NCBI GenBank assembly: GCA_029690005.1
Contig: CP121458.1
Location: 3,720,001-3,784,000 of the forward strand
DNA length: 64,000 nucleotides
Source of the DNA: Prescottella defluvii
Lineage (GTDB): Bacteria > Actinomycetota > Actinomycetes > Mycobacteriales > Mycobacteriaceae
Direction: 5' to 3'
Of this stretch, positions 25,886-35,918 are shown piece by piece (the stretch's first letter is position 1; each line of letters opens with the position of its first letter). The translations under genes and the position numbers were made by a program. The notes beneath the pieces are model-generated. The model had not been told where the DNA came from and did no database searches. It worked only from the letters and a program-made list of their open reading frames with translations.

Positions 25886-26852
25886 TCAGGGCAACGACCA
25901 CACCACCGTCGTGACGAGCCAGAAGACGACCGCCGCGGCCGCCAGGAAGCCGATCGAGACCGCCGACCCGACGGCGTCGATGCGCCGGCCGGTCGGAGCG
26001 TCGGCTCGAGCCAGAATCGCAGCACGCGGGTGACGATCGGCATCACCACCCAGGTCAGCAGGGTCACCGACGCGATGTTCCCGATCAGCAGGCTCGCCCA
26101 GAGCGGCGCGCCCGGCCGCAGCTCGTCGATCACGAGGGTGAGCACGACTACCAGCGGATAGAGCCCGACCAGCACCGACAGTGCGGTCTTCCACGACGGG
26201 ACTGCACTGCCCGCGGCCCCGCGCGTCGGGAACCAGGACCCGTACGGGTTCGGGATCGGGCGGACGCTGAAATCCTTGAACGCCTTACCTTCCGCGAGCA
26301 GCGCCGCACGTTCCGGCGACTCGAGCCAGTGATCCAAATGCTCCTGCGAGTCGAACGTGAACAGGATCGTCCACTCGTCCTGGACACCCGGTATCGGCGT
26401 GTGCAGTTCCGAGCCGCGGAACCCGGGAAACCGCGTCTCCACGTCGTTGATCCGCTGCTGCCATGCCAGGAACTCGGATTGACGCCCTGGCACCGGTGGG
26501 TGCGAGACGACGACGGTGACGGCCTCCGCTCCCCCTCCTCGATCAGGACGTGTTGCGTCGGCGGTGCATCGAACAGTGCGTGCGCACGCTCCATGAGGTC
26601 GCGCCGTCGGGTGCTGTCCAACCAGCGCCGCAGATTCTCCAGCGAATCGAACCGGTAGACGACCGACCACGCACCCGCTCCGTCCGTCGGCGGATTCACG
26701 TCCGTTCCCAGGAAGCCCGCGAACAATGCTGCAGCCGAATCCATCTCGTCCTGCCACCGCCGGAAGGCCGCGTCCGAACCCGGCCGCAGCAGATGCGTGA
26801 CGACCACGGTCGCGGGTGACCGGCGTCGGGCCGCGGCATCCCGGTCCGCCAT
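25886..26852 (-). CDS. Membrane protein with two antibiotic-biosynthesis-monooxygenase (ABM) domains
   Basis: About 322 residues. Two ferredoxin-like ABM domains in tandem: the first with VVTHLLRPGSDAAFRRWQDE and the second with VVSHPPVPGRQSEFLAWQQR and FPGFRGSELHTPIPG. Then the link PNPYGSWFPTRG and about four membrane helices (TALSVLVGLYPLVVVLTL, ASLLIGNIASVTLLTWVV, AVGSAVSIGFLAAAAVVFWL). The frame changes near 26525 and 26003. ABM domains often bind small aromatic or haem-like molecules; function is unknown. One base separates it from the guanine deaminase stop, so they probably form an operon. Confidence 0.8.
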
Positions 26853-26853
26853 G

Positions 26854-27420
26854 TCAGTACGGGTGTCTGTCCGGCTTCTCGGACCAGGTGGCGTACGCCG
26901 CGGCGCCGAGGTCGGGGCGCAGTTGCTCGATCTTGACCGAGCGGTCCGCCAACGATCTCGCGAAATCCTCGTACTGGAAGGCGTCGTCGAAGCCGATGCT
27001 GCTGGTCGCCGCGAGATCGCTCGCGAAGTAGACCGCGTCGAGGCGGGACCAGTAGATCGCGCTCATGCACATCGGGCACGGCGCACCGCTCGCGTAGATC
27101 TCCAGCCCCATCAGCATTCGGGCGCGCTCGGGTAGGAGGTCGGGCGAGCCCTCCGGTCGCGGGATCAGGGTAAGTGTCGACTCGTTGCGGTGCTCGTCGG
27201 AGATACTGGGCGCGGCCGCATTGAGCACCTGGACGGCCTTGCGGATGGCCTCCATCTCGGCGTGCGCGGTGATGTCACCCGTGAGAAGCACACGATTCTG
27301 GCCTCGCGCGACGATCTCGCCGTCGCGGGCGATGATCGCACCGAACGGCCCACCCCAGTTGTTGGTCACCGACTCGATCGCGAGTCGGCATGCCTCGTTC
27401 ATGAGTTCGTCCGGCGTCAT
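26854..27420 (-). CDS. guaD: Guanine deaminase / nucleoside deaminase
   Basis: Zinc hydrolase that deaminates guanine to xanthine in the family's best-studied members. Single intact frame of 188 residues with the catalytic HAEMEAI (zinc His plus proton-shuttle Glu) and APCPMCMSAIYW (two zinc Cys). The longer guanine-deaminase-type C-terminus ends in AAYATWSEKPDRHPY. ATG at 27420 with GGAGGCG upstream. tRNA adenosine deaminase is the alternative, but that family lacks this C-terminal extension. Confidence 0.85.
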   Translation of the reverse strand: MTPDELMNEACRLAIESVTNNWGGPFGAIIARDGEIVARGQNRVLLTGDITAHAEMEAIRKAVQVLNAAAPSISDEHRNESTLTLIPRPEGSPDLLPERARMLMGLEIYASGAPCPMCMSAIYWSRLDAVYFASDLAATSSIGFDDAFQYEDFARSLADRSVKIEQLRPDLGAAAYATWSEKPDRHPY

Positions 27421-27492
27421 GTCCGACTCGCCTCCGGAGCGTCGCGGTACACCTGGCCACAATTTACCCACGCGGTGAGGCTCCCCACACGG

Positions 27493-27506
27493 GATTACCC
27501 CTAATC
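27493..27506. promoter_or_regulatory. GATTA-N4-TAATC dyad in a divergent gap
   Basis: Perfect 5-4-5 palindrome GATTACCCCTAATC in the 208-base gap between guaD and the GNAT-AAA+ gene, about 73 bases upstream of the former start and 122 of the latter. AT-rich against its surroundings. No matching regulator is known to me. Confidence 0.3.
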
Positions 27507-27628
27507 ATCGGCGTGACCTAGCTCTTTCCCGCATCTCGTAGCCGAATCGATTCCGCGCACGCCCTGACAGCGCCGGCACCGACGTGTCTACTTGGGGAAC
27601 ACCGACGAGTGGATCGAGGTGAACGCAC

Positions 27629-28907
27629 ATGCCGGTGTGGCGATTGCGCGACTTCCAGAACGACGATCTGGATCAGGCCATTCAGATCTGGGACCAGAGC
27701 CGGGCGCCCGGGTCACCGGAACCCGTCTTCACGCTCGCCGAGGTGATGGCCGCCGCGCGCGCGGGCCAGCCCGCCGTCGTCGCGGTCGTCGGTGACGAAC
27801 TCGTGGGCATGGCGGTGGCGCAGGTCCACGGCGAGCGCGCGTGGATCCTGCTCGTCGCGCTCGGATCGCGCTGGCGCAACCGCGGTATCGGCAGCGACCT
27901 GCTCGCCTACCCTTCGAGCGGCGACTGCGCGGCGCGGGCGCGCACCGGATCTCGGCGGTGTTGCCCGAGGCCGCCACCGGCACGGCCGCGTTCGAGCACT
28001 CCGGTTATCTGCGGCGCGACGGACTCGTCTACTACGAGATGCGCGAGCCCCTGGGACCCGACAAGACGCTCCTCGGCGAACTCGGCGGCCGCGTGATGCC
28101 GAGCGGCCTGTGGCAGAAGATGTCCGGGATGGAGGCCGTCAAGGACGTCATCGAACAGCGGATCGTGTCACCGCTCGAACATCCCGACGTCGCCGACCGG
28201 TACGGCGTCAAACCCCCGAAGGCCGTCATCCTGTTCGGGCCGCCGGGCACCGGCAAGACCAGCTTCGCGAAGGCCATCGCGTCGCGTCTCGACTGGCCGT
28301 TCGTCGAACTGTTCCCTCACGGCTGGCGGCCGCGGCCACCGGCGGGCTCGCGGCCTCCCTCCGCGAGGTGTTCGCCGACCTGGCCGAACTCGACGAGGTG
28401 GTGCTGTTCATCGACGAGGTCGAGGAGATCGCCAGTGCCCGAACCGGACTCCCGACAAACCCCGCGCACGGCGTCACGAACGAACTGCTCAAGCTGATTC
28501 CCGCGTTCCGGGAATCCGATCGGCGCCTGATGGTGTGCGCGACCAACTCGGTGCACTCGCTCGACTCGGCGTTCCTGCGCCCCGGACGGTTCGACTACGT
28601 GATTCCCGTCGGCCCGCCCGACGCCCCCGCGCGCCGCGCGGCGTGGCGCCGGTATCTCGGCGAATCGGCCGAGTACGTCGACGTCGACCGGCTCGTCGAC
28701 GCCAGCGAACTGTTCACGCCCGCGGACATCGAGTTCGCATCCCGGAAGGGATCCCAGGCCGCGTTCGAACGGGAGGTGTCGGAGCGGACGGGCCGGCCGG
28801 CGACCACGGACGACTACCTGACCGCGATCGCCGACACCCGGCCGACGTTGACCTCCGAGATCCTCGCCGAGTTCGAGCAGGACCGGAAGCAGTTCACCCG
28901 GCTGTGA
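27629..28907 (+). CDS. GNAT acetyltransferase - AAA+ ATPase fusion
   Basis: About 426 residues. Residues 1-135 are a GNAT fold: [34 protein letters not shown], and the acetyl-CoA loop [13 protein letters not shown]. Residues about 165-400 are a classic AAA+ domain of the FtsH/CDC48 type: Walker A GPPGTGKT, Walker [13 protein letters not shown], sensor-1 VCATN and FLRPGRFD with the arginine finger region. The frame changes near 27912 and 28320. ATG at 27629 with GAGGTGA upstream. No peptidase domain is fused. The pairing suggests ATP-driven remodelling of a target combined with N-acetylation, but no function is established. Confidence 0.85.
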
Positions 28908-28919
28908 GCGCCGCCGCTC

Positions 28920-30151
28920 AGCGCAGGTGGACGCCGAGCAGCGCGTCCACCGCGGTGGCGGAGCGGCCGGCGCCGACGCGTCCGGGCCGCGGTGGTCCAC
29001 CGCCCGGCGTGCCCAGCCGTCGATCGCGTCGAGCGCCTTGGGGGTGTCCAGGTCGTCGGCCAGGTGCTGACGCAGCCGGGCGATCGTGTCGTCCGCGGAC
29101 GGCGCCGACTCGAGCGCGGCGGCCTTGCGCCGCAGCGCCAGTCGCGCCTGCGCGTCGGCCAGCACCTCGTCGGTCCAGGCACGGTCGGTGCGGTAGTGGC
29201 CGGAGAGCAGACCGAGTCGGATCGCGGCCGGGTCCACGCCCTCGCCGCGGAGCTTCGAGACGAACACGAGGTTGCCCGGCTCTTCGACATCTTCTCGCCG
29301 TCCAGACCGATCATTCCGGCGTGGACGTAGTGACGTGCGAAACGCTCTGTGCCGGTGGCGGATTCGGCGTGCGCAGCCGAGAACTCGTGGTGCGGAAGAT
29401 CAGGTCGCTGCCGCCGCCCTGGATGTCGAAGCCCGAACCGATGCGGTTGAGCGCGATCGCCGTGCACTCGATGTGCCAGCCCGGCCGGCCCGGACCGAAC
29501 GGCGACGGCCACGACGGCTCACCCGGGCGCTGCGCGCGCCACACCAGCGCATCGAGCGGATCCTCTTGCCCGGGCGGTTGGGGTCGCCGCCGCGCTCGGC
29601 GAAGAAGTGGTCCATGGTCGCGCGGTCGTAGCCGGACTCGTACCCGAACTGTCCGGTCGCGTCGGCACGGAAGTAGACGTCGGGGTACTCCGGATCGTCG
29701 ACGACGTAGGCCGCGCCGGACGCGACGAACTTCTCGACCAGTTCGACGACCTCGCCCACCGACTCGACGGCGCCGATGTAGTCCGCGGCGGCAGCACCCG
29801 CAGCGCCTCCATGTCCTCACGGAAGAGCGCCGTCTCGCGCATGCCGAGAACCACCCAGTCCTCGCCATCCCGCTCGGCCCGCTCGAACAGCGGATCGTCG
29901 ACATCGGTCACGTTCTGTACGCAGTGCACGTCGTGGCCGGCGTCCCGCCAGATCCGGTTCACCAGGTCAAACGTCAGATAGGTCGCGGCGTGACCGAGGT
30001 GCGTCGCGTCGTACGGGGTGATGCCGCACACGTACATCTTCGCCGTCCGGCCGGGGTGACCGGTCGGACCTGCCGGTCCGCGGTGTCGTAGAGCCGGAGG
30101 GCAGGGCCCTGACCAGGCACGGACGGGACAGCGGTTTCGGACCAAGACTGC
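28920..30151 (-). CDS. mshC: Mycothiol cysteine ligase
   Basis: ATP-dependent ligation of cysteine to GlcN-inositol, the penultimate step of mycothiol synthesis; a class I cysteinyl-tRNA-synthetase paralogue. Signatures: MQSWSE start, [17 protein letters not shown] (zinc Cys and HIGH), [24 protein letters not shown] and GEKMSKS, with the C-terminal [10 protein letters not shown]. About 411 residues. The frame changes near 30055, 29785, 29565, 29390, 29278 and 28975. Mycothiol is general in actinobacteria, so this gene is expected to be functional. It marks the M. tuberculosis Rv2130c position. Confidence 0.95.
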
Positions 30152-30298
30152 ATGGCAACGAGCCTAGTGGAGAGCCGATTCCGCCCTCGCGGGCGGCGTC
30201 GCACGACGCGGTCGTGCGCGCCCCGCGACCGCGCCCGTCGAGTCCCGTTGAGCGGGAAACCACACCATCGCGATGTCGTCGCTCACTAGCTTTCGGGC
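30152..30298. other. Divergent gap with two hairpins
   Basis: Between mshC and the ene-reductase. Two perfect stems stand side by side: CCGCCC-TCGC-GGGCGG (30181-30196) and CGCACGAC-GCG-GTCGTGCG (30200-30218). They could form in a leader RNA or stop readthrough from either side; no promoter is obvious. Confidence 0.4.
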
Positions 30299-32424
30299 GT
30301 GACGATCCGAGACCACGCATTCCCGAACCTCCTGGCCCCCGGCAAGATCGGGCCCATCACGCTCGACAACCGGGTCGTGCTCCCAGCGATGGACATGAAC
30401 CTGTGCGAGGACGGCGAGATCCACCAGGGCGACATCGACCACTTCGCCGCCCGCGCCGAGGGCGGTACCGGGATGATCATCACCGGTTGCTGCGCCGTCG
30501 CCTACCCGGCCGGCTGCACCAGCCGCAAGGAGCCGGGCCTGTCCGAGGACCGGTTCATCCCCGGCCTGAAGGCACTCGCCGACGCAATCCACGCGGCCGG
30601 AAGCAAGCTGTGCGTGCAGATGACGCACCACGGCAAGGTCGCCCGGATCGACACCCTCGACGGCCGCCCGCAGCCGGTGCCGTCCATTCCGAAGCCGCCC
30701 GGGACATGAGCGCGATGGCCGACTGCACCCCCGAGGAACTCGGCAAGATGGCGGCCATCCAGGAGGGCAAGAGGGCCACCTACCACGAGGCCACCAAGGA
30801 CGATCTCGACTGGTTGGTCCGTATGTTCGCCGAGGCAGCGGGTCGCGTGAAGGCCGCCGGTGGAGACGCGGTCGAGATCCACTGCGCCCACAACTATGTC
30901 CTCGGCGGTTTCCTGAGCCGATACTCGAACCAGCGCACCGACGAGTACGGCGGGTCGCTGGAGAACCGGGCACGGCTGTCGTGCGAGGTGATCCGCGCGG
31001 TCAAGGACGAGGTCGGCGACAGCCTGGCCGTCATCGTGCGTCTGGCCGGGCAGGAGTACGGCGAATCCGACGGCCTGACCCCGGACGAGGCCGCCCGCGC
31101 CGCCGCCCTGTTCGAGCAGGCCGGCGCGGACGCCATCCACGTCACGGGTACCGCACTCAATGCCTTCGCGAACTTCACCGACGGCCCGCTGCCCAACAAG
31201 GTTGGTTTCTACACGGACAACGCCGCGGTCGTGAAGCGCGCGGTGTCGATTCCGGTCATCACCGTCGGTCGCATGCTCCCCGAGGTCGGCGAGCAGATGA
31301 TCTCCGCGGGCCGGACCGACTTCGTCGCGATGGGCCGCCAGCTGCTGGCCGACCCGGAGCTCGTGAACAAGCTGAAGGAAGGACGGTCCAAGCAGGTCCG
31401 CCCCTGCATCAACTGCTACGTCTGCGTGCAGGAGAACTTCTGGGACGACACCCCCCTGTGCGCCGTCAATCCGGCGCTCGGCAACGAGACGCTGCTGCCG
31501 TTCCCGCGCACCACCGCACGCAAGCACCTGGTCGTCGTCGGCGCAGGCCCCGGCGGTCTCGAGACCGCTCGCGTCGCAACCGAACGCGGCCACCGCGTCA
31601 CCATCCTCGACAAGACCGACCGCCTCGGCGGAACGCTCTGGTTCTCCACCCTCACCACGCCCGACAACGAGCGCCTGCTGAACTGGCTCACCCACGAGGT
31701 GAAGCGCGCCGGCGTCGACGTCCGGCTGAAGACCGAGGCCACCGCCGCGACGATCAAGGCCCTCGCGCCCGACGTCGTCGTCGTGGCCACCGGCGCCGTA
31801 CGCGCACGGCCGAGCGTGCCGGGCGGCAACCTGCCGCACGTGCACACCGGCGACACCCTCCGCGCCCTGATGACCGGCGCCGGCGACGTCTCCGACCAGT
31901 CACTGTTCCTGCGGACGATGGGCAAGCTGGGCAGCCTCGTCGGTATCACCAAGAGTCCCGCCAAGATTCGCGACCTGAGCCCGCAAGTTCCTCAAGTTCC
32001 TGCCGATGAGCAAGAACGTCGTCGTCATCGGCGGCTCGCTCGTCGGTCTCGAGCTGGCCGAGTTCCTGGCCGAGCGGGGCAGCAGCGTGACCCTGATCGA
32101 AGAGGGGCAGCAGCTGGGTGTGCCGATGGCCATGCCGCGGCGCTGGACCGCCGTCAAGCACGCCAACGAGCTGGGCGTGAACATCCACCGCAACGCGACC
32201 GTCGAGCGCATCACCAAGAAGACGGTCGAGTTCACCGCCGGTGGCAAGTCGTTGTCCGCTCCGGCGAGCATGGTCGTGGTCGCGTCCGGCGTGTCGGCGT
32301 CGGCACCGCTGGCCGACGAACTGGCCCGCGCCGGGTCGACGTGCGCGTCGTCGGTGACGCCACCGAGGTCGACTACATCGAGGGCGCGATGCACTCGGCG
32401 TGGAAGGTGGCCACGGAGCTGTAG
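30299..32424 (+). CDS. NADH:flavin oxidoreductase / 2,4-dienoyl-CoA reductase-like iron-sulfur flavoprotein
   Basis: About 708 residues. N-terminal old-yellow-enzyme barrel binding FMN (PNLLAPGKIGPITLDNRVVL, QMTHHGKVAR, EIHCAHNYVLGGFLSRYSNQ), then the 4Fe-4S cluster motif CINCYVCVQ with a further Cys in PLCAVNP, then an FAD Rossmann motif VVVGAGPGGLETARVA and an NAD(P)H motif VVVIGGSLVGLELAEFL. Same modular plan as E. coli FadH and trimethylamine dehydrogenase. The frame changes near 30700, 31983 and 32333. GTG start; the substrate is likely an unsaturated acyl-CoA or enone but is not determinable. Confidence 0.88.
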
Positions 32425-32453
32425 GAGCGCTGGACGTCGGCGATCGACCCGCT

Positions 32454-32932
32454 TCACCAACGGGTTGCGCGTCGGCGTTCGCCGCGCTCAGCGCGGCGCT
32501 TGGCATTCTCGTGCGCCTGGCGAAGGAGGCGGGCCGCCAGCTCCTGCGCGCCGACGTCCGGGTTGATGATCGACACCCAACCTTGTGCGCGGTACACCGG
32601 GTGCGGGAGGACGACGTCAGTGGCGGTGTAGTCCCGCGGCGTCGCCTCGGCCCGGGGGTCTCGCCCGTGAGGGCCGTGAACGCGTCTCTGCCGACCTTGA
32701 TGTTCAGACGCCGACGATCGGGATGGCCGAGGTCGCACAGGGCATCGCCCGGGTAGTTCTTCGTCACGATGGTGGCGTAGGGCTGCTCACGTTGCGGCAC
32801 TTGGCCGTCGGGCGCGTAGTAGAAGAAGTGATCGCCCCACGCAATCTCGGGGAAGGCACCGCCTTCACTGGGGGCAAGTTCCAGTACGCCGTCGAATGCT
32901 CGGATTGTCTGAAGGAGCTGATCCATACTCAT
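32454..32932 (-). CDS. DUF6194 family protein
   Basis: About 160 residues; matches a widespread actinobacterial family of unknown function: QLLQTIRAFDGVLEL, FPEIAWGDHFFYYAPDG, QPYATIVTKNYPGDALCDL, then DVVLPHPVYRAQGWVSIINP. One frame change near 32660. It is divergent from the MerR-type gene with only 39 bases between starts, which hold a palindrome; the pair recurs in other actinobacteria as far as I recall. Related proteins are small soluble MmcQ/YjbR-like folds. Confidence 0.8.
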
Positions 32933-32934
32933 GG

Positions 32935-32952
32935 TTCAAGCGTGAACTTGAA
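32935..32952. promoter_or_regulatory. MerR-type operator TTCAAG-N6-CTTGAA
   Basis: Perfect inverted repeat with a 6-base spacer, placed 3 bases from the DUF6194 start and 20 from the regulator start. A nested GTTCA-AGCG-TGAAC dyad overlaps it. The gap is so short that the site must affect both genes. Confidence 0.65.
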
Positions 32953-32971
32953 GTGCTTATGGAGGGTTCGG

Positions 32972-33723
32972 ATGACCCGAGCGGCCGAGGCACCACCGCA
33001 CATGAACACCGCCGCTGTCGCGGCGGCATCGGGATACTCCGTGCAGCAGGTGCGTGACCTGGAGGCGCAGGGTGTGATCCCCGCGGCGACCCGGTCAGGC
33101 AACGGGTATCGGCAGTTCCACGCGGCTCACCTCAGCGCCCTTCGCGCGTACCGTGACCTTGCTCGCGCGGTGGGTCCTGTCGAGGCGCGACGGGCGATGC
33201 GAGAGATTCGCCTCCAGCCGACCGACCAGGCAGCGGCGCTGATCCGTGGGTTCCACGCCAGGCTCAACGACGAGCGCGAGCAGGCACTCGCAGCGCGCCT
33301 TGCGCTGGAGTCCATCCGTGCCGAGGCGTTCACCGAAGCAGAACCGGTCGAGGGCGACTCCATGACCATCACCGAACTCTCCGAGCAATCGGAGTGAGGG
33401 CGTCGACTCTCCGATTCTGGGAGAAGGCCGGCTTGGTGACACCCGAGCGCGTCACCACGCGAGCCGGGACAGCGCGCCGGTACCCGCTCGCCGCCATCCG
33501 GGAGGCGCGCATCACCACGGCCCTCCGAGCCGGTGGTTACCGCATTCCGGACGTAAAAAACGCGATCACAGCCGTCCGCGACCTCGACGAGGTGAGCCAC
33601 ACGGTCGCCGCGCTCGAGACGCGGCTCGCGAACATCGCACAGCGTGCACTCGCGCTTCTGCGCGCAGGAACCCTGCTGGCAGAGATCATGGAGTCAGCCC
33701 GAGAGCGTGAACACTGGCGGTGA
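32972..33723 (+). CDS. MerR-family regulator with two HTH domains (TioE type)
   Basis: About 250 residues in two MerR units. First: MNTAAVAAASGYSVQQVRDLE, GVIPAATRSGNGYRQF, AVGPVEARRAMREI. Second: MTITELSEQS, RASTLRFWEKAGLVTPERV, ARRYPLAAIREARI, GGYRIPDVKNAI. This tandem layout is the TioE-family form. The frame changes near 33388 at the junction (SEQSG-VRAS), so the two pieces are one gene rather than two overlapping ones. ATG at 32972 has GGAGGG upstream. Probably controls itself and the divergent DUF6194 gene. Confidence 0.82.
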
Positions 33724-33731
33724 ATCCCGGG

Positions 33732-34552
33732 TCAGAACGCCGGCCACGGAATCGGCCGGGACCCGGCCGGATGCGGCATCACCGGCGCCGCGAGAAGCGC
33801 CTTGGCGCGGGCCCGCAGCGCGTCGACCTCGCGGCCGGTGACGTGCTCGGCGAGAACAGCCGGAAGGTCGTCGCCTCCAAGCCGGTCGGTGAGGGCCTCG
33901 ATGTCGGCCATCAGGTCGTCACCGATCGGCTTTCCCGCCCATCCCCACAAGACTGTGCGCAGCTTAGGTTCCTCGTGCAGGCAGATGCCGTGGTCGACGC
34001 CGTACACCGACCCGTCGATCCCCTCCAGTGCGTGACCGCCCTTGCGATCGGCATTGTTGAGCAGGATGTCGAGCACCGCCATCCGCCGCAACCGCGGATC
34101 GTCGGCATGGATGAGCGCCACCTCGTCGCCCTGGACGTCGAAGGCGCGCAACACCTCGAGCCACCCCGGCGGCACCTCCTCGGGCGGGCAGATGTCCACC
34201 AGATCGAGCTGCCCGCCGGACTCCGGCGCCGCTCCGGCGTCTCGATCCGACAGCTGGACCATGCCGGGACCCAGCGGACCGTCCCGCAGGATCGTGTGGG
34301 GAATGACGCCCAGCCGAGCGCCTCCGAGATCAGATACGACGCGACTTCCCGGCCGGCCAGCGTGCCGTCCGGGAAGTCCCACAGCGGCCGCTCACCACGA
34401 ATCGGCTTGTAGACGCACCGCACCGATCGACCGTCCGACGACGCGTCGCACACCAACGTCGCGTTGCTCGCGTGCACGATCCGGCCGACCAGCGTCAACT
34501 CCCCCGCGGCGAGCAACTCTCGCGCCGTGGGATCCGACGGGTCGACCGGCAC
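33732..34552 (-). CDS. SCO1664-family protein (phosphoinositide-kinase-like fold)
   Basis: About 273 residues, orthologous to Rv2133c. Contains kinase-like elements: CVYKPIRGERPLWDFPDGTL, REVASYLISEALGW, AVLDILLNNADRKGGHAL (the catalytic-loop-like NNADRKG) and VYGVDHGICLH (a DHG in place of DFG). These resemble PI3/PI4-kinase-type catalytic motifs, but activity is unproven. GTG at 34552 lies 6 bases after the DUF3090 stop. The frame changes near 34318. Conserved block with DUF3090, PGM-like and uppP. Confidence 0.8.
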
Positions 34553-34557
34553 CGTCG

Positions 34558-35152
34558 TCAGAGCTCTTCTCCGAACTCGACCGACGAATCGAATCCGGCG
34601 ATACGCCGATAGCCGTTGGTGCGAATGCACACATGCCCGTCCGCCGCGAGCGGTTCACCGCACAGAGGGCACGGCGCGCGTCCCGCGGCAATCACCCGCT
34701 CCGAGCGCAGCGCGAACTCGCGGGCCTGGATCGGGGTGAGGAACACCCGCACCGCGTCCGGCCCCTCCTCCGCATCGTCGAGGACCACCGACTCGTCGAA
34801 CTCCGTCTCGCTCACCGCGAGCAGCTCGACGACGACCGACTCCGCCTCGGCGTCCCACCCGAGTCCCGATCGTGCCCACCCGGAACTCGACGTCGAGCGG
34901 CGTCACGAGCGGGCTCAGGTCACCGAGTTCGCCGCCCTCGGGCGGCACCGTGGTCCCGAAACGTCGGTGCACCTCGTCGAGCAGCAGCCCCATACGGTCG
35001 GCGAGCACCTGCACCTGCTGCTTCTCGAGCAGCACGCTCACCACCCGCGCGTCGTGGACAGCCTGGAGATAGAACGACCGGTCACCTGGCTCGCCGACCG
35101 TCCCCGCAACGAATCGATCAGGGGTGCGAAAAACGTGTATCGCGCGTGACAT
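34558..35152 (-). CDS. DUF3090 family protein
   Basis: About 198 residues, orthologous to Rv2134c. Begins MSRAIHVFRTPDRFVAGTVGEPGDR (quoted partly in idea: FRTPDRFVAGTVG), has LLEKQQVQVLADRM and ends with a probable zinc site CPLCGEPLAADGHVC. The frame changes near 34862. Function unknown; always beside the SCO1664-like gene in actinobacteria, so the two may act together. Confidence 0.85.
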
Positions 35153-35191
35153 TGCACCTCCTCGTTCTATGCGTACCGCTTCATTATCCGC

Positions 35192-35881
35192 CTACCGATC
35201 ACGGCCCACCTCACCGCCGGGAACGGGTTGCTGCGCGTCGTGCGACCGGCCACCGCCGTCCAGTCCGGCGAGATCGCTCCCGGTGTCGTTCATCCGCAGG
35301 ACGAACGGTCTGGTGTCGGTGTACCGGACCACGCTGATCGACGCCGGCTCGGTGACGATGCGCTGGAACCCGTCGAGGTGACTGCCCACCGCGTCGGCAA
35401 GGACAGATTTGATCACGTCGCCGTGACTGCACGCGATCCACACCACGTCCCGGCCGTGGGCTTCGGCCAGCCGGCGGTCGTGCTCCCGCACCGCGGCCAC
35501 CGCGCGCGCCTGCACCTCGGCCAGCCCCTCTCCGCCCGGGAAGACGGCCGCGGACGCGTGCTGCTGGACCACCTTCCACAGCGGCTCCTCGACCAGCTCC
35601 TTCAGGGCGCGACCGGTCCACTGCCCGTAGTCGACCTCGACCAGGCGCTCGTCGACACGCGGCTCGAGGCCACGGTCGACGGCGAGCGGAGCGACCGTCT
35701 GCTCGCACCGCAGCAGCGGCGAGTGCACGATCTCCTCGATCACGAGCCCGGCCAGGCGATCGACGAGCCCCTTGGCCTGTTCGACGCCGACCTCGTCGAG
35801 CGCGACGCCCGGCGAACGGCCCGCGAGCGTGCGAGAAGTGTTCGCCGTCGAGCGCCCGTGACGCAACAGGATGACCGTCAT
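35192..35881 (-). CDS. Histidine phosphatase family protein (phosphoglycerate-mutase-like)
   Basis: Acid-phosphatase-type hydrolase with the phosphohistidine motif [10 protein letters not shown] at the N-terminus, [24 protein letters not shown] and the second catalytic His in [14 protein letters not shown]. Intact frame of 229 residues; ortholog of Rv2135c. A Gly/Arg-rich C-terminal tail is unremarkable. Possibly acts on the product of the neighbouring UppP or on sugar phosphates; not established. Confidence 0.88.
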   Translation of the reverse strand: MTVILLRHGRSTANTSRTLAGRSPGVALDEVGVEQAKGLVDRLAGLVIEEIVHSPLLRCEQTVAPLAVDRGLEPRVDERLVEVDYGQWTGRALKELVEEPLWKVVQQHASAAVFPGGEGLAEVQARAVAAVREHDRRLAEAHGRDVVWIACSHGDVIKSVLADAVGSHLDGFQRIVTEPASISVVRYTDTRPFVLRMNDTGSDLAGLDGGGRSHDAQQPVPGGEVGRDR

Positions 35882-35918
35882 GCGCCCCAGCCTAGTTCGG
35901 ACATCGACCGGAAACCGG

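Noticed and set aside
33394..33723. A second, separate small MerR gene
   Set aside because: It continues the upstream frame exactly at a TioE-family domain junction, so one frame-changed gene explains both parts better.
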